The notes: generated by a model not told the origin, from the letters alone. A DNA stretch of 64,000 bases from Typhlomys cinereus (GCA_023101885.1 JALPQD010000933.1:62001-126000); one strand, 5' to 3'. Counted from the first letter of the stretch, positions 52,810 to 64,000 are shown. A program made the numbers and translations.

Positions 52810-54477
52810 GTCTGGTGGTCCTTTAGATGGCCAAGAGACAAAGAGGCTGAAGGACAAATTAGAAGTCTATTTAAATTTTCTTTGCATATGTTGATGCTAG
52901 TCTTAAAGGAATAGTAGTAGAACTAGAGAGATACGTAAAAATTTGAGTGTTATCTATGAAGTAATAGTGATAAGAATTATTGACAGATTGAATATGGGTG
53001 ATAGGTGAAGTAAAGGGCAGAGTTCAAGATCACGCTCAGTTTTCTGACTTGAAAAGTTAAGAAGACAGTGGTAATATTCATTAATATAGAAAGAATGTAG
53101 CAGAGGATACTTGCCTTTCCTTGGAGGAAAGGTACATGAGTAGAGGGGAGACGATGAGGTGCTTTTGTGGAGGTACATATGAGCTCCAGGTGGAAAGGAT
53201 TGTCTGTTACATAGGCCTGGGATTCAGAGGAGAGTTATGGGCCAGAAAAAATAAATGTGGATTTTCTGGCACACATGGAAACTGGGGCCATGGTTGTGGG
53301 CGAGACTGGCAGAAAGAAAGGGAGAAGGTGGAAGACTAGGGCACAGTGGATGCCTGCAGTTACTGGCAGAGAGCTGATTGATGAGAGAATGGGCTATGGT
53401 ATAAGTTGACTTTTGATGAGGTAGAGGAAAATGGGGCAGATAGAAAGCCCTGCTGGTCCTTGTCTTTGAGAACAGGCCATGGAAGGGCCAAGCCCCAGGG
53501 TTGGGGTGGCAAAGCTAGAGGATATGCTGACAAGCCAAACCTGGGCCTGATCTGCTGACTTCACTGTTCTCTTGGCTTCTCCTGTCTCACCTCCAGCTAT
53601 GAACACTAGCACTGTTAAACAGAAGAGGAAACAGAGAGTAAAACAAAGGAATAATAGAAATGGAAATAGTTTCTAAATCCCTAAGTAGGAGAAAACCTCA
53701 ATTGGTATTTTGGAAGCTATGGCAGAAGTTGCCACTCTGTCTCCAGTGGCTGGCATTGTCAACTTGGCCTTGCACCCTGCAGCTGGCCCAGAGGGCTGGC
53801 TATACTCCAACCCACACAATTTTATTCCACCTCTGGCTCTGGGAGCCATGCCAGGACCTCCCCAGGCAGCCAACCATGTGGCCAGGCTCAAGGAACAGAA
53901 TAGCGGGCCTCTGGAGCAACAGGGACTGTCAGGGAAAGGCAGGAAGAAGATAGCTCTGTGTAGCAGTGGTAGAAAGGCCTGGAACTCCACTCTCAGTAGC
54001 TTTCATGATATTTTGTGTTCAAACTCTCCTGCTTCTCAGAACTAGTGAATGGTCCGTGATGTCACCATTTACATCCATTTGAATTCATCCTCTTGGCTTA
54101 TTATTCTCCAAGTAGATCCTGCCTGTCTCCCCAGTTAACAGGGAGCCCCTCCAAGGGCAGGAGGCTCTCACTATAATTGCTGTACAGTATACCCACTGTC
54201 ATCCATTTTATTGTCAACATGATTGTGAACTCAGATATGTGGCATGCTGGTTGACTTTAGATGAACTGCAGAGTTCCCTTTAATTGCGAAGCCCTGGCCA
54301 CAGGCAATACTATCAACTTCATCTAAATTGAATTTGCTTTCAAGTTCTTAAGGACACAGGTCTTTGGTAAAGCAGGGCATATCTGGATTACTTTTTCTAA
54401 TTATAATGACCAAGTGGCATACATTGGGAGAGATTCTAAGACTTCCACTCAAGGAATGGAGACCCTAGTAGAAGGGT
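52810..54477. other. mostly unique sequence, about 1.65 kb
   Basis: No exon recognised. The overlapping frames at 53660-54045 on both strands show no domain. A short L2-like phrase (tctccccagttaacagggag, cccctccaagggcaggaggc) is at 54125-54170. Confidence 0.35.
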
Positions 54478-54658
54478 GAATGGTTAATCTTCAATGTTGA
54501 CTTGACCGGATCCACAATCACATTGAAACAAACTTTTGAGTGTTTCTGGGAGAATGTTTCCAGAAAGGTTTAGTCAAAGGCAGAAGACTCACCAAGAATG
54601 TGGGTGGCACCATCCCCTAGGCTGGGGTCCCAGACTGAATAAAAAGGAGAAAGCAATT
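54478..54658 (+). mobile_element. rodent LTR-like repeat, sense, 5' half
   Basis: The words tgaatggttaatcttcaatg, gttgacttgaccggatccac, gaatgtttccagaaaggttt, aagaatgtgggtggcaccat, ggctggggtcccagactgaa and taaaaaggagaaagcaa are the family's 5' half. It stops where an antisense LTR begins. Confidence 0.6.
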
Positions 54659-54905
54659 TAAGTTTAAAAGGAGGAAAGATTTATGTTGGCTCATAATTTC
54701 TGACATTTTCATCTATGGTTGCTATGGGTCTGTGTGGAGGTAGAGCTTCATAATGGGGAGAGAATACAGTGGAGCAGAGCTGTTCATTTCTTGGTGGGAA
54801 AATGAGACCTGGAAGATAAAACTCCCAAGCACATGCCCTCAGTGATCTGCTTTGTCCAACTAAACCTCACCTCCAAGACTTTCCATTGCTTTCCAATAAT
54901 GCTAT
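54659..54905 (-). mobile_element. rodent LTR-like repeat, antisense
   Basis: The words ggaggaaagatttatgttgg, ctcataatttctgacatttt, gagcagagctgttcatttct, aactaaacctcacctccaag are an antisense LTR joined directly to the sense LTR on its left. Confidence 0.5.
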
Positions 54906-55084
54906 AGTCAACCCGTGCTGCTTGTCAAGGGGGAAAGGGTCGAGCATTGGAGTGAGTAATTGGTAGGTGACCTGGTCTAATCCACCTGCAGGCAGGATCC
55001 TGAGGGACATTTCCTCTGGAAGGATGACCATGAGACCATCCAAAATACTGGTCAACTACAGGACCTAGTGTGAAGAGTAGTATG

Positions 55085-55230
55085 TAGGGTCAGCAATACA
55101 GCTTGGCAGATAAAAGCATTTGCTATACAAGTCTGACAACTTGAGTTCAAGTGAAGGTGGAAAGAGAGAACTGACTCCACAAAGCTGTTCTCTGATTCCC
55201 ACATATGCCATGTACACCTAACCATGCACA

Positions 55231-55275
<45 letters not shown>
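55085..55275 (+). mobile_element. B3/B2-like SINE with (CA)n tail
   Basis: Head gtcagcaatacagcttggca, gacaacttgagttcaagtga, then aggtggaaagagagaactga, ctccacaaagctgttctctg, attcccacatatgccatgta and (CA)n of about 22 units (55230-55274). Confidence 0.65.
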
Positions 55276-55277
<2 letters not shown>

Positions 55278-55394
55278 GAATGCAATATGCGCCTGATACT
55301 TGATGGTTCAGCAAATTCTCTCTCTTAGTGCTTCCCTTTGCCTCCCATTAAAATGATAGATTCATAAAGCATGAAGTCTGGAAGTTCCTTTCTT

Positions 55395-55515
55395 CATTTA
55401 TTTCATTTTGAGGCAAGGTCTTGCTATGTAGCCCTGTCCAGGTAACTCACTGTAGAACCCAGGCTGGCTTCAAACATGTAGCAATCTTCCTGGATCAGCC
55501 ATGCTGGTATTAAGC
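55395..55515 (-). mobile_element. B1-like SINE, antisense
   Basis: The words tttgaggcaaggtcttgcta, tgtagccctgtccaggtaac, gaacccaggctggcttcaaa match antisense B1. Confidence 0.65.
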
Positions 55516-55589
55516 ATCATCAAACCTTCTGTGACTTTTTTTTTTCTCATTGTAATGTCCTAGTTCAAAGTCTATCAGATAGCCTTGTT

Positions 55590-55745
55590 TAACAAATATT
55601 TGTTAGCTAGATAAATGGACCAAGTGTCCATTGGGTGCAAGAGCTGTGAAAATGAACACAAGTGGGTAGAAGGGTAGGCTCAGCCCATGGGAACTTTGAG
55701 CCTGATGGGGAGGCAAGATTCCTTAAGCAATGGATACAGAACTAA
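55590..55745 (-). mobile_element. L2 3' end, antisense
   Basis: The words ttaacaaatatttgttagct, aagtgtccattgggtgcaag, catgggaactttgagcctga follow the antisense L2 end. Confidence 0.45.
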
Positions 55746-55794
55746 ATTGATACTGCAAAGTAACTGTGCACATAATATCCACTTAAAAGAGAAA

Positions 55795-55910
55795 GTTTCA
55801 GCTCCGTGGGTAAGAGTGCTTGCTGTGCACACACAAGGAACTAAGACCGACTTTTCAGCACCCTTGTAAAAGTTAGGCATGGCTCTGTATGCCTGTAAAA
55901 CCAGCATTGT

Positions 55911-55962
<52 letters not shown>

Positions 55963-56190
55963 CAGGTGGATCTCAGGAGCTCACTGGCCAGTAAACTTAG
56001 TCTAAATGGTGAGCTTCAGGTTCAGTGAAAGACCCTGTATCAAAGAATAAGGAAGGTGGAGAGTAAGAGAAAAAGGAAGATACCCAGTATCTTCCTCTGG
56101 CCTCCAAATGCATGCCATGCAGGCAATCATGTGCGCCCATCCGTTCATGTGAGTATACACCCATGCGCACACACAAAATAAATAAAAGAA
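55795..56190 (+). mobile_element. B4-like SINE with internal (GT)n
   Basis: Head (ttcagctccgtgggtaagag), tgcttgctgtgcacacac, B1-like start (gttaggcatggctctgtatg, cctgtaaaaccagcattgta), then (GT)n of about 22 units at 55915-55959 in the middle. It continues aggtggatctcaggagctca, ctggccagtaaacttagtct, agaccctgtatcaaagaata, ttcctctggcctccaaatgc. Confidence 0.65.
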
Positions 56191-56194
56191 AGCT

Positions 56195-57524
56195 GTGAAT
56201 AAGAGCATAGCTAGCTACAGCTGTTTGGAGAAAGCCTTGGTGTTGTGGAGGACATCGGAATGATGGAGGTGACAAGAACTGGCTGCACATTTCCTTTTTA
56301 GGCTTTCTATTTATGGAGAACACATGTTCTGAACCAAAGCTCTGGACACCAGGGACTAAATATGAGAAAGCGGGGCTGGCTTATAAAAACTGACAGGATA
56401 TTTCCTGGTCTCAAGCTGGAACTGCTCATGGTGAGGGACAGCCCAGATGGAGGCCAGTCTCTCTTCTGGAGCCAAGTTCCCAGGCAGTGGGTCTTACCTA
56501 CTGCTGATGAAGGTTGGCATATCCCAAGTGCACCCAGGAAAGAAAAAGACTTATGAGTCTCTGATTTTTTGGACCTAGGAGAGGACAACAGCTTGATTCT
56601 GGCCCAGAACAACCTAGACACCCCCATAAGCATGTCTACACCATGATGTCTGACCCTGCCAATAAGAGAATCACTTCTTGGCTTTTTGACTAAGAACAAG
56701 TACACTTCCATTATCTTTTCATGGGTTGTCTTTGAGTTCTTAGTTGTTAACATTGCTAGCTGGAGATGGCAAGTGTCCAGCGGGCAGGCTGTGAGGGTTT
56801 GCCATTCCATGGGAGAGGTGATGCTGTGTAACTTCAGATTCAGCAAGAATTCATAACTGAGAGATAAGGAACCAATGAAGCATAGTCTCCTTTGCCATGT
56901 CTTGAGGCTGTGGAGATGAGTTTGGCTGGCACCCTTTGCATCTCATCTAAGGGGGCAGATTATGTTGGAGGCCCAGCCTGTTAGGGTTAGGATTCACTAG
57001 GGCTCAGGCCTTGATCAAAGTGGAGAAATGTGGTTCACGTCAGGATGGTATCCACAGTATTAGTTTCTACTTAGGTTCTACCACCCAAGTTAATGAGCCT
57101 GGACATTTGGATATAGTCTGTTTACAACTAGTGCACGAAGACTTGTTTTACAAGTGTTGGAGGAAAACTCTTAAGTTCCAAAGTTTCATTGCAGCTAAAG
57201 GTAATTGCATGTACTTTAATGATACATGCATGAGTATGGACGCAGTAAGAGACAAAACTCAGATCAGCTTCAAAGTGGCAATACTTTTAGCAACTGAGCA
57301 GGGTTTGGAGGGTCAAGTTTTTGCTAGTTAAGGAGAGAATATGTTCTATGGAGGACAGGCTGTGAGAAGACAGGATACGGAAGGACAGACGCAAGATGAG
57401 AACTTCAGCAGTACATTCACTCGCTCCCTTCTCCACTGCCTCTTCTGCTGCTGCTGTGGATGAGCTATGCTTATTGTTTCGCAGGTTTCGTGTCTTCAAG
57501 ATGCCCTCTGAAAAAAGTCTAATA
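56195..57524. other. unique sequence, about 1.3 kb
   Basis: No repeat or exon recognised. The minus-strand frame 56307-56846 is open for 179 codons, but its composition and lack of any known motif do not support coding. Confidence 0.35.
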
Positions 57525-57796
57525 TACTGGGCTCAGGGCTTCAGCCTCTGCCTCACAAGCAGAAGGATCTGAGTTTGGATTCCAGATTCCACGTAATAAA
57601 ATGTCCAAGTAGAGAACAGAGGATAGCTGCACTTCCAGCACAAACGGCAGAGCTCGGGAATAGGTCAGAGAAAACAATAAATATAGGTAGAGTAAATAGC
57701 AGATATTCCGAAGTCACTTGACCCTCCACAGGGAACTGCTCAATACTACCACACACCATAACCCTACACAACACCTACTGCTCCTACACACATGAA
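57525..57796 (+). mobile_element. older tRNA-derived SINE, diverged
   Basis: Degenerate head (gggctcagggcttcagcctc), gaaggatctgagtttggatt, body (agctgcacttccagcacaaa, attccgaagtcacttgaccc, tccacagggaactgc), with an ACA-rich tail leading into the purine tract. Confidence 0.7.
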
Positions 57797-58198
57797 AAAA
57801 AAGAAAAGAAGAGAAGAAAGGAAAAGAGGAAGGAAGGAAGGAAAGGAAGGAAGGAAGGAAAGGAAGGAAGGAAAGGAAGGAGGAAGAAAGAAGAGGAAGG
57901 AAGGAAGGAAGGAAGGAAGGAAGGAAGGAAGGAGGAAGGAAAGGAGGAAGGAAGGAAGGAAGGAAGGAAAGGAGAAGCGAAGAATGAAGAAAACAGAAGA
58001 AAGGAAGAAAGCAAGGGGGGGGAGGAGGGAGGGAGGGAAGAAGGAAGGAAGGAAGAGAGGAAAGAGGGAAGGAAGGAAGGAGGAAGGAAGGAAGGAGAAG
58101 AAAAGAAGAAAGAAAGAAAGAAAGAAAGAAAAAAGAAGAAAGAAAAGAAAGAGACAAGAGAAAGAAAGAAAGAAAGAAGAAGAAAGAAGAAAAAGAAA

Positions 58199-58229
<31 letters not shown>

Positions 58230-58230
58230 A
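57797..58230 (+). repeat. (GGAA)n/(GAAA)n polypurine tract, about 430 bp
   Basis: Almost purely A/G on the plus strand, mainly GGAA with variants (GAAGGAAA, GGAGG, GAAAA), ending in (GAAA) and (GA). Grown from the tail of the SINE at 57525. Open frames on both strands (Ser/Phe/Leu or Lys/Arg/Glu) are artefacts. Confidence 0.95.
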
Positions 58231-59307
58231 AACCCAGTATACCATTTTCAGATGTGGTAGTGGAAGTCAGAAAGGGGTTAGATAATTGGTCTTCAGAACA
58301 GGGTTAGGGGTAATACCTAGGTGTGTTTGATTCTAGAAATTGTTTCAGTGTTACTTTTTGCTGACTCCAGTTTTCCCCAAGGCTTGTTGTGATGATGCCC
58401 CAAGGGACAAGTGGGCACCAGAGGTTTTAAACACCCCTGACTCTAAACTGTTTCAAACAAAACTCAGCCAGGATACCCTTCCTGTCTGTGTGCCTGAAAC
58501 TCTATTCCCTCCTGGAACCTCTTGGTCCTTCTTGCCCCCTCTCTGGGAATGTCTCTGGGGTCACAGAGGTAGGAGCCAACTTCCTTGTCCCTGCGCTGCC
58601 TCTGCAGACTCACTCCTAAATGACTTGATGGCATGTGGGGGGCATGCATGCACCTCCATCCCTACCAGTCTGTTCCTCTGTCTCCCTAAGCTCTGCTGCT
58701 GTGCACAACCTTCCCACCTCCTGGTGACTGTGGGGAGGATTTGGCAGCCCACACATGAGCTTGGCTGGCCTCTGTCTAGGTTGGATTTCACATGGTTATG
58801 TCTTCAGCATATTTTTAGCCTCCTCGACTCCTGCCCCGCCCCCAGAGACTCTATCTCCATCTAAGCTGATTCTGAACAGTTCAGTTTGAACTCATCTGTG
58901 AATTTCATCAGTGTGCTATTTACTGGCGTCTTGCAAAGTTTTAAATGAAGTTGTTCCTGGAGCCTAAGCCTGGAGTTGTTGGTCAACTTGGGTTAGTTAG
59001 AGATTGGTATCGATGAAGCTGAGTACGTGGAAGTGGACTGTGTTGGGCTCAACAATTTGGGCTGGGATAGCTCCAGAGGCTAAGCTTAGATTTCATTGCA
59101 GATTGAGTCTGAGTCTTAATACATAGTCTGGTTCTGGGGCCTAAACTGGCCCAGCAGTGGACATGGGATGCTATATTAATAAGCAAGCTAAGGCACTTAC
59201 AAAGATGTTATCATAAAAACTTGTTCCAGGTATCTCCTCCCATTTATACCTGCCTTCTATTCTCATCACAGATGCTAACTTGAGCATTGGCTATTCCTGT
59301 ATTGGAA
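58231..59307. other. unique sequence, about 1.1 kb
   Basis: Contains the plus-strand frame 58340-58864 (174 codons), the longest not explained by simple repeat. It is Cys/Leu/Pro-rich and has no motif I know. I see no good start context and do not call it a gene. Confidence 0.35.
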
Positions 59308-59650
59308 GGATGGTGCTATAGGTTTGAATAAGCCCCTCAAAAGTTTATGAGCTAGAAATGCAATATCAAATTCATATTGGAATTTGGAGGAGGGGTTTGG
59401 GGCAATTGGGATTAGATGATGTCTTGGGTGTGGGCCCCCATGGCTTTGTAAGAGAGAGCTCCTAACTGGTATCCTTGCTCTTACTTGCCACGTGAGATCC
59501 TTTCTGCTATAATATGCTGTGGCATGAAGCCTTCACCCAATACAAAGCAGATGTTGGCCCCATGCTCTTGGGTGTCCCACTCTTGAGAAGTAAATGAACC
59601 TCTGTGCTTTATAAGTTATCCAGTCTAAAGTGCTTAGTTCCAGAAATGGA
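59308..59650 (+). mobile_element. MLT1/MST-type MaLR LTR
   Basis: The words ggtgctataggtttgaataa, ggggcaattgggattagatg, atgtcttgggtgtgggcccc, ttgagaagtaaatgaacctc, tataagttatccagtctaaa follow the MaLR LTR from 5' to 3'. Confidence 0.6.
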
Positions 59651-59764
59651 AATTACACATAGATGAGATAGTAGTTGAGTACAGAAGGGAGGTGGTCTGG
59701 CTTCCTTTCTCTACCCTTGTATCATTCTCTGACTCTGGCCATAGTGTTGTAGTATTTTCTAGGG

Positions 59765-60070
59765 GGTAGTTAATACATAAATTTTATTGGAATATTTCAT
59801 TGTACATAGCGATTAATTTCATAAAGACATTTTCATGCAAATACATCACATACTTTAACTATATTCACCTTTCCACCTTTCTTCCCTCATTCTCAAGCTT
59901 TCAAGTCATTTTCCCCCCACATACTCAGAAATACAATATTTATTTATCCATCTTATATATGTATCATCATATCACTCCTGGGCACATACCCAGAGGATTC
60001 TAAGTCAATACACTAAGACACTTGCACATCTATGTTTGTTATAGCTCTATTCATTATAGTCAAGTTATAA
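59765..60070 (-). mobile_element. L1 fragment with possible 5' inversion
   Basis: 59765-59925 reads as an antisense rodent L1 3' region (aatatttcattgtacatagc, ataaagacattttcatgcaa, actttaactatattcacctt). 59955-60070 reads as sense ORF2 (atcactcctgggcacatacc, ttgcacatctatgtttgtta, tagctctattcattatagtc). Opposite orientations of adjacent parts fit a twin-primed insertion. Confidence 0.45.
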
Positions 60071-61779
60071 GGGGTGATCTTTGCCACTCTGTAATGGGAC
60101 CCACTGCTCTGACTTTCCTCCTTATCCCAGCTAAACTGACCTCTACTGACCCAGTCATGAAGTACATGACCAATCTGTGACATTTACAACTTCTTTGCTC
60201 AAAGAGAGTCACTTTCACCTCATTTCCAAGTTAGTACGGAAAATGAGACAAAACATGGAGACTGTGTTTTTCTATGTGCCCAAGATGTTGCCCTGATGCT
60301 AGAAATGGCTGAGCTGGGACTGAGCTGCCACACATTCTCTCCTAGTCCCTGTGTGACAATTTGCAATGCCCGTAAGTGGTGACTGGAGAACAGTGGGAAC
60401 CAATCTGACTCATTGAGGGCTGGGACCTGGGTGACATACTCATTAGCCCCGAATTCCTACTTAACCAATCAAAGGGAACCCAAGTTCTGAGTATGTGGGG
60501 CACCTTCTGGAAGTGTGTCAAATGTTCCTTCTGTTATTTTTCTCTATATGCTCCCGTTGCCCATATTAGATAGTGCATATGAAAGAGACAGACAGTGGAG
60601 GTCAAGGGCCATTCCATCAAGAGCAGGTCAGCCTTGTTCCTCTGCTCAATCTGTGGTGAAAGACTGCTGTGTTGCACAATTTGGAGGTGGGGTAGAGGAG
60701 ACAACGTGTTGCAAGATGGGTGTCCCCATCCCAATAGACCTTTGCAGTTGCCAGACTAACTGTGCCTGATGTGAGTTTATAAAATGGGACTCTGTGGAGG
60801 TTGGGTTGTCAATCAGAGCCTGAGCGCTGGTTTCCATTATGAACTCTTCCCCAATGTGCCATCTGGCAAAATGTCTCCCAGCAACCCTCTGTCCCAGTTC
60901 ACAAGGTCCACAAGTCCACCCAGGGGCACCTGTGGAACAAGTAGAATGCCAATCTGATAGCGCACAGGGAGGGCACAAACGGAAGCTCAGGGAAGAAAGT
61001 AACTGCTGGGTAGAAGAGGTGGGTGGGCTCAAGTTTGAATGTCCATGCTGTGCCAAGATGTATGTCTTCAAACCCTAACACAAAGGTGATGGTGTAGTAG
61101 ATGGAGCCCTTGGGAGATGATGAAGTCAACAAAATGACAACCTCATGATGATGTTAGTGTCTATAAAGAATGAAGTTCTCTCTCTCTCTCTCTCCCCTCA
61201 TCCTCCTTTACCCTCTTCTTTCCTCTCTCCTATCTCTTGCTCTCTCTACTACATGAGGATACAAGATAGCCACTTGAAACCGGGAAAGGACCTTTACCAG
61301 GAATTACATCATGATGGTGCCCTGAATCCATACTTCTGACTTCTAGAACCTTAAGAAACAGATACATGTTGAAACTAAATGGTCTGTGGTATTCTGTGGT
61401 AGCGGTCAGAACAGACAGAAACAGAAGCTTTCTATGCAAGGTGAATCCTGTCCAGGAATTTGAAGAATCGGTAGTTTCCAGATGGACAGCAGAATGCTAC
61501 CAGCAACAAAGGTACAAAACGAGAGTAGTCAGGTACGCCTGGGGCAGCTGCAGTTATTTCAGAATAGCTGTTGGACTTCTGCCTCCCAGTGCCTAGCACC
61601 GCACCTGCGAAGTTGCTGCTGCTCAGAAGATGTTAGGAAAGCAAATGCAGCTAGCTCCTTGCTTTCTGGGGATCATGTCCTGCCCAGGAGTGCTGGCTCT
61701 ACTAGACTGCCAGCTAGGTAAGGGTGGGTCTGTGAGAGAGAAGTGGACACCTGAGACACCACAGACAGGCAAGGGACTG
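60071..61779. other. mostly unique sequence, about 1.7 kb
   Basis: No exon recognised among overlapping frames on both strands (for example 60515-60769, 60646-61071, 61366-61596). A (CT)n run lies at 61170-61195. Confidence 0.35.
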
Positions 61780-62045
61780 GTCTAGAAGCCAGGTTTCTTG
61801 GCTCTTGGCCCAGTGGTCTTTTCATGCCATCCCTTCTCCCCCTCTTTGCCACCTAAGGACATTCAACACACAGAGTCGGAGCTACCCACGCTCACACTTG
61901 TTCTGTGACTTGCTGGTATTGGTATATAGGTTGCCAGTATGTTCTGCCTGTCCCTCCAATTGCACTGCCAGTTCCTTCGAGGCAGACACTTGGATTTCTT
62001 CTGTATTCTCTCTAGTGAGCAATAAATGGGAAAAACAGCAGCAGT
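61780..62045 (+). mobile_element. L2 3' end
   Basis: The words tctgcctgtccctccaattg, ctgccagttccttcgaggca, gacacttggatttcttctgt, agtgagcaataaatgg follow the L2 3' region, with its typical AATAAA. Confidence 0.5.
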
Positions 62046-62574
62046 AGCAGCAAGTGTCAGCAAGTCACAGGAAAGCTTCTGTGACAGACATATGGTCTCA
62101 TTCCTCAAAGGCTGGCTGCCTTGAACTTACAGGTTCTAACCCTCTTTGTGCACAAAACAATTAGTGTGGCAATGAGTCTATACCATCCCTTCTCTCAGGG
62201 AGTTTGCTGCTTGGAAGAAAAACAGTCCTCTACTATAGCAGATCCATAGGGGTGGGGTCTCTCTTATTCTGGGAGCAACCTATCTTCCTGAAACATATAT
62301 AGGACTAGAATCTTGCATTTGATAAGCCAGGGAGAATCACTAGTTGAAAGTTTCTTATGATAACATTTTAAACTAATGTTATCAAATCATTTAATCTATT
62401 TCTCTTCTCAGTACATCTTTTGCTTTTTCAAGTTGAGATTATTCACACACCAATTATCCAAGAAAAATCCATTTATCTTGATGAATTTGTCCAGCTCAAT
62501 AAATGCCAACAGTGAGTAAATACACTGACTTGTAAAAGGGAATATGTGATTTTTATTTACAGTAAAATTTTTTT
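62046..62574. other. unique AT-rich sequence
   Basis: Nothing recognised. Confidence 0.35.
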
Positions 62575-62960
62575 TAAGGAAATAAGGGTTTATTTTCTCT
62601 TACGATTATTGGTTACAGTTCTTAGTTCAGCTTGTTAGAGAGCTCACCACACCAGGGCCAAGGGAACTGGCCCCACCATCACCACATAACAGCTGAGAGA
62701 TGGACAATCCTTACTTGCCAGACCAGCATATCTGGACAAGTGAACAGAAGGATGCCAGTTTTCTCAATCAGCTCTCCATGATTTTTTTCTAGGGCCTAAA
62801 TCCTCCCACCATAAGTGGGCCTTCCCCATCAGCTAGAAAATCTCCTGCAGGTTTGCTCTGAGCCTAACTCAACCACTAATTCTCTACAAATGTGCCCAGA
62901 GCTCAAACCCTCAATAGTCAAGTTGACACCTGTACTTAACTATGACAGCTCAGAAGACAG
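62575..62960 (-). mobile_element. rodent LTR-like element, antisense
   Basis: Best partner of the element at 6096-6517. Shared words run from gggtttattttctcttacga through accagggccaagggaa, tctcctgcaggtttgctctg and gtgcccagagctcaa to aactatgaca. Confidence 0.6.
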
Positions 62961-63689
62961 CAATGTTGTGAGAGACATAGGCAGTGGAAGCCCAGCAGTA
63001 AATTGTTTTTAAAAGGAAGAATTATTCTGAATGGAACCACTGTGTTATAATGGGAGAAGAAGCTGTGTATGAATAAAATTGTTTTTTTTTCTAATTGCTG
63101 TTCTCACCTGTCAGGAGTATAATATAGATTTATATTTAAATCTCATTGGAATCTAGTTTTTCCATTGAAAGTTACAGAGCCACCAGAATCCTGGGCCAGA
63201 GGACCCGGTTCCAGGGGTCTCAGAAGATTGGGTCACATCATTCTTCACGACAGTCCACTCAGCAGAGAGATGTACAATGGTAGAGCAGGAAAAGGGATTT
63301 ATTTTATGATGGCCATATTGGGAAAGAACTAGAGGACCAACAGCCTATTTTGGGGGTGCTGACCAGTGCCTGAGGATTGTAAAGGGAAGAATTGAGATAA
63401 AGGGGGGGAATATCCATAACACATCAGTCTTGGACAATCTGTGCTCTGAGTGATCCTTATCTCAGAGTTCATTCTTGGGGGGGGGCTGGTTCCCACTGAC
63501 TGGCGCCAGGGAGGTCATTTATTGCTTGAAGAGGGCAATTCAAGTTTCATTCATGAGATGATTGCCCTCGGGGTCAGTGTTCCTAGAGTAAGATAAACCC
63601 AGGAGGAGAAATAATTCCAAGAAAGCACAGGGCAGAGGAATAAAATGGAGTCAGTTGGGATCTTGAAGAATTGACAGGGTCCTCCTTTA
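62961..63689. other. no secure feature
   Basis: 63240-63600 has some LTR-like wording (aaaagggatttattttatga) and G-runs of 7-9, but I cannot assign a family. Confidence 0.3.
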
Positions 63690-64000
63690 ACACCGTTATT
63701 TTATTTATTTGTTTGTTTGTTTGTTTATTTATTTACGTGTGTGCGTTTATGTGTGTGCGTATATGTGTGTGTGTATGCGCACTTGAACATGTGTGCCTAT
63801 GGAGGCCCAAGGGTGACATTGGGAATCCTCCTGGATTGTTCAGCCTCCTTACTGTGCTGTTTTGGGGTTTCCCAGGCTTTGACTTCCAGAGCTGGAATTG
63901 CAGGCCTCTGTCATTTGTCCCTAGCCTTTTTTTTTTTTTTTTTTTATGTGGAATTGGGGGATTCTTCTGCTTTCCACGCAAAGGCGTTAACCCCTGAGTC
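63690..64000 (-). mobile_element. older tRNA-derived SINE, cut by window end
   Basis: ATTT/GTTT-rich tail, irregular GT region, then gtgcctatggaggcccaagg, gggaatcctcctggattgtt, gactt-ccagagctggaattgc wording and the start of the head complement (gcgttaacccctgagtc) at the window edge. An extra T20 run at about 63927-63946 sits in the body. Confidence 0.8.

Noticed and set aside
56307..56846. 179-codon minus-strand frame
   Set aside because: No recognisable domain, and neighbouring frames on the other strand are similar. I consider it a chance frame.
57714..58307. Long open frames on both strands rich in Ser/Phe/Leu or Lys/Arg/Glu
   Set aside because: They are translations of the (GGAA)n tract. 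The 4-bp unit lacks stops in all frames on each strand.
58340..58864. 174-codon plus-strand frame
   Set aside because: Not explained by simple repeat, but no family resemblance, codon pattern or start context supports coding.

Overview
This is nuclear DNA from a rodent. I base that on B1/Alu-like, ID, ID-B1 dimer, B4-like and B3/B2-like SINEs, MaLR/ERVL LTRs, L1, L2, MIR and MER5A repeats, and many (GT)n and (GA)n tracts. The dominant recent SINE is tRNA-derived. Its head starts ggggctggagaggtggctca and its body is unlike mouse B1 or B2, so a non-murid member of the mouse-related clade (for example jerboa-like or kangaroo-rat-like) is more likely than mouse or rat. I cannot name the species.

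I find no protein-coding exon I would defend, and no rRNA, tRNA, snRNA or CRISPR. Open frames across the window are short, or are made of simple repeat (Ser/Leu/Phe, Lys/Glu/Arg and Cys/Val frames) or repeat consensus. The window reads as intergenic or intronic sequence. All family names are from recalled consensus patterns, without database comparison.

Layout. 1-10 kb: one old antisense L1, broken up by LTRs, B4, recent SINEs and two recent sense L1 insertions, one of which carries an apparent 3' transduction (8028-8246). 10-12.2 kb: L2, an LTR-like repeat and SINEs. 12.25-14 kb: the one CpG-rich stretch, made of a (GA)n run, a CpG-dense block with repeated CGTAC words, a (CCCT)n tract, then a unique-looking CpG-bearing segment ending at AATAAA. 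14-20.1 kb: ancient repeats, LTR, B1, SINEs and the left part of a hAT-like element. 20112-20121: a 10-N gap. 20.1-34.4 kb: LTRs, MIRs, a hairpin-bearing minisatellite ending in AATAAA and A17, recent SINE and L1 copies, and an L1 ORF2 remnant that degrades and stops abruptly. 34.5-47 kb: the right end of the hAT-like element, L2, MIR, MER5A and many SINEs. 47-52.8 kb: MaLR LTRs, antisense L1 and a SINE-within-SINE nest. 53-64 kb: mostly unique sequence with LTRs, a 430-bp (GGAA)n tract, an L1 that may carry a 5' inversion, and a SINE cut by the window edge.

The most important observation concerns the assembly. Sequence 14501-14602 reappears exactly to the right of the gap (20122-20223). Sequence 19983-20111, to the left of the gap, reappears exactly at 34456-34584. 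The hAT-like element starting at 18709 finds its other end and its 8-bp target duplication at 34585-34704. About 14.3 kb (20112-34455) therefore probably does not belong here in this form. The strongest biological leads are the hairpin-repeat retroposon (22560-22928), the CpG/CGTAC block (12361-12840), the 3'-transducing L1 and the recent SINE family.
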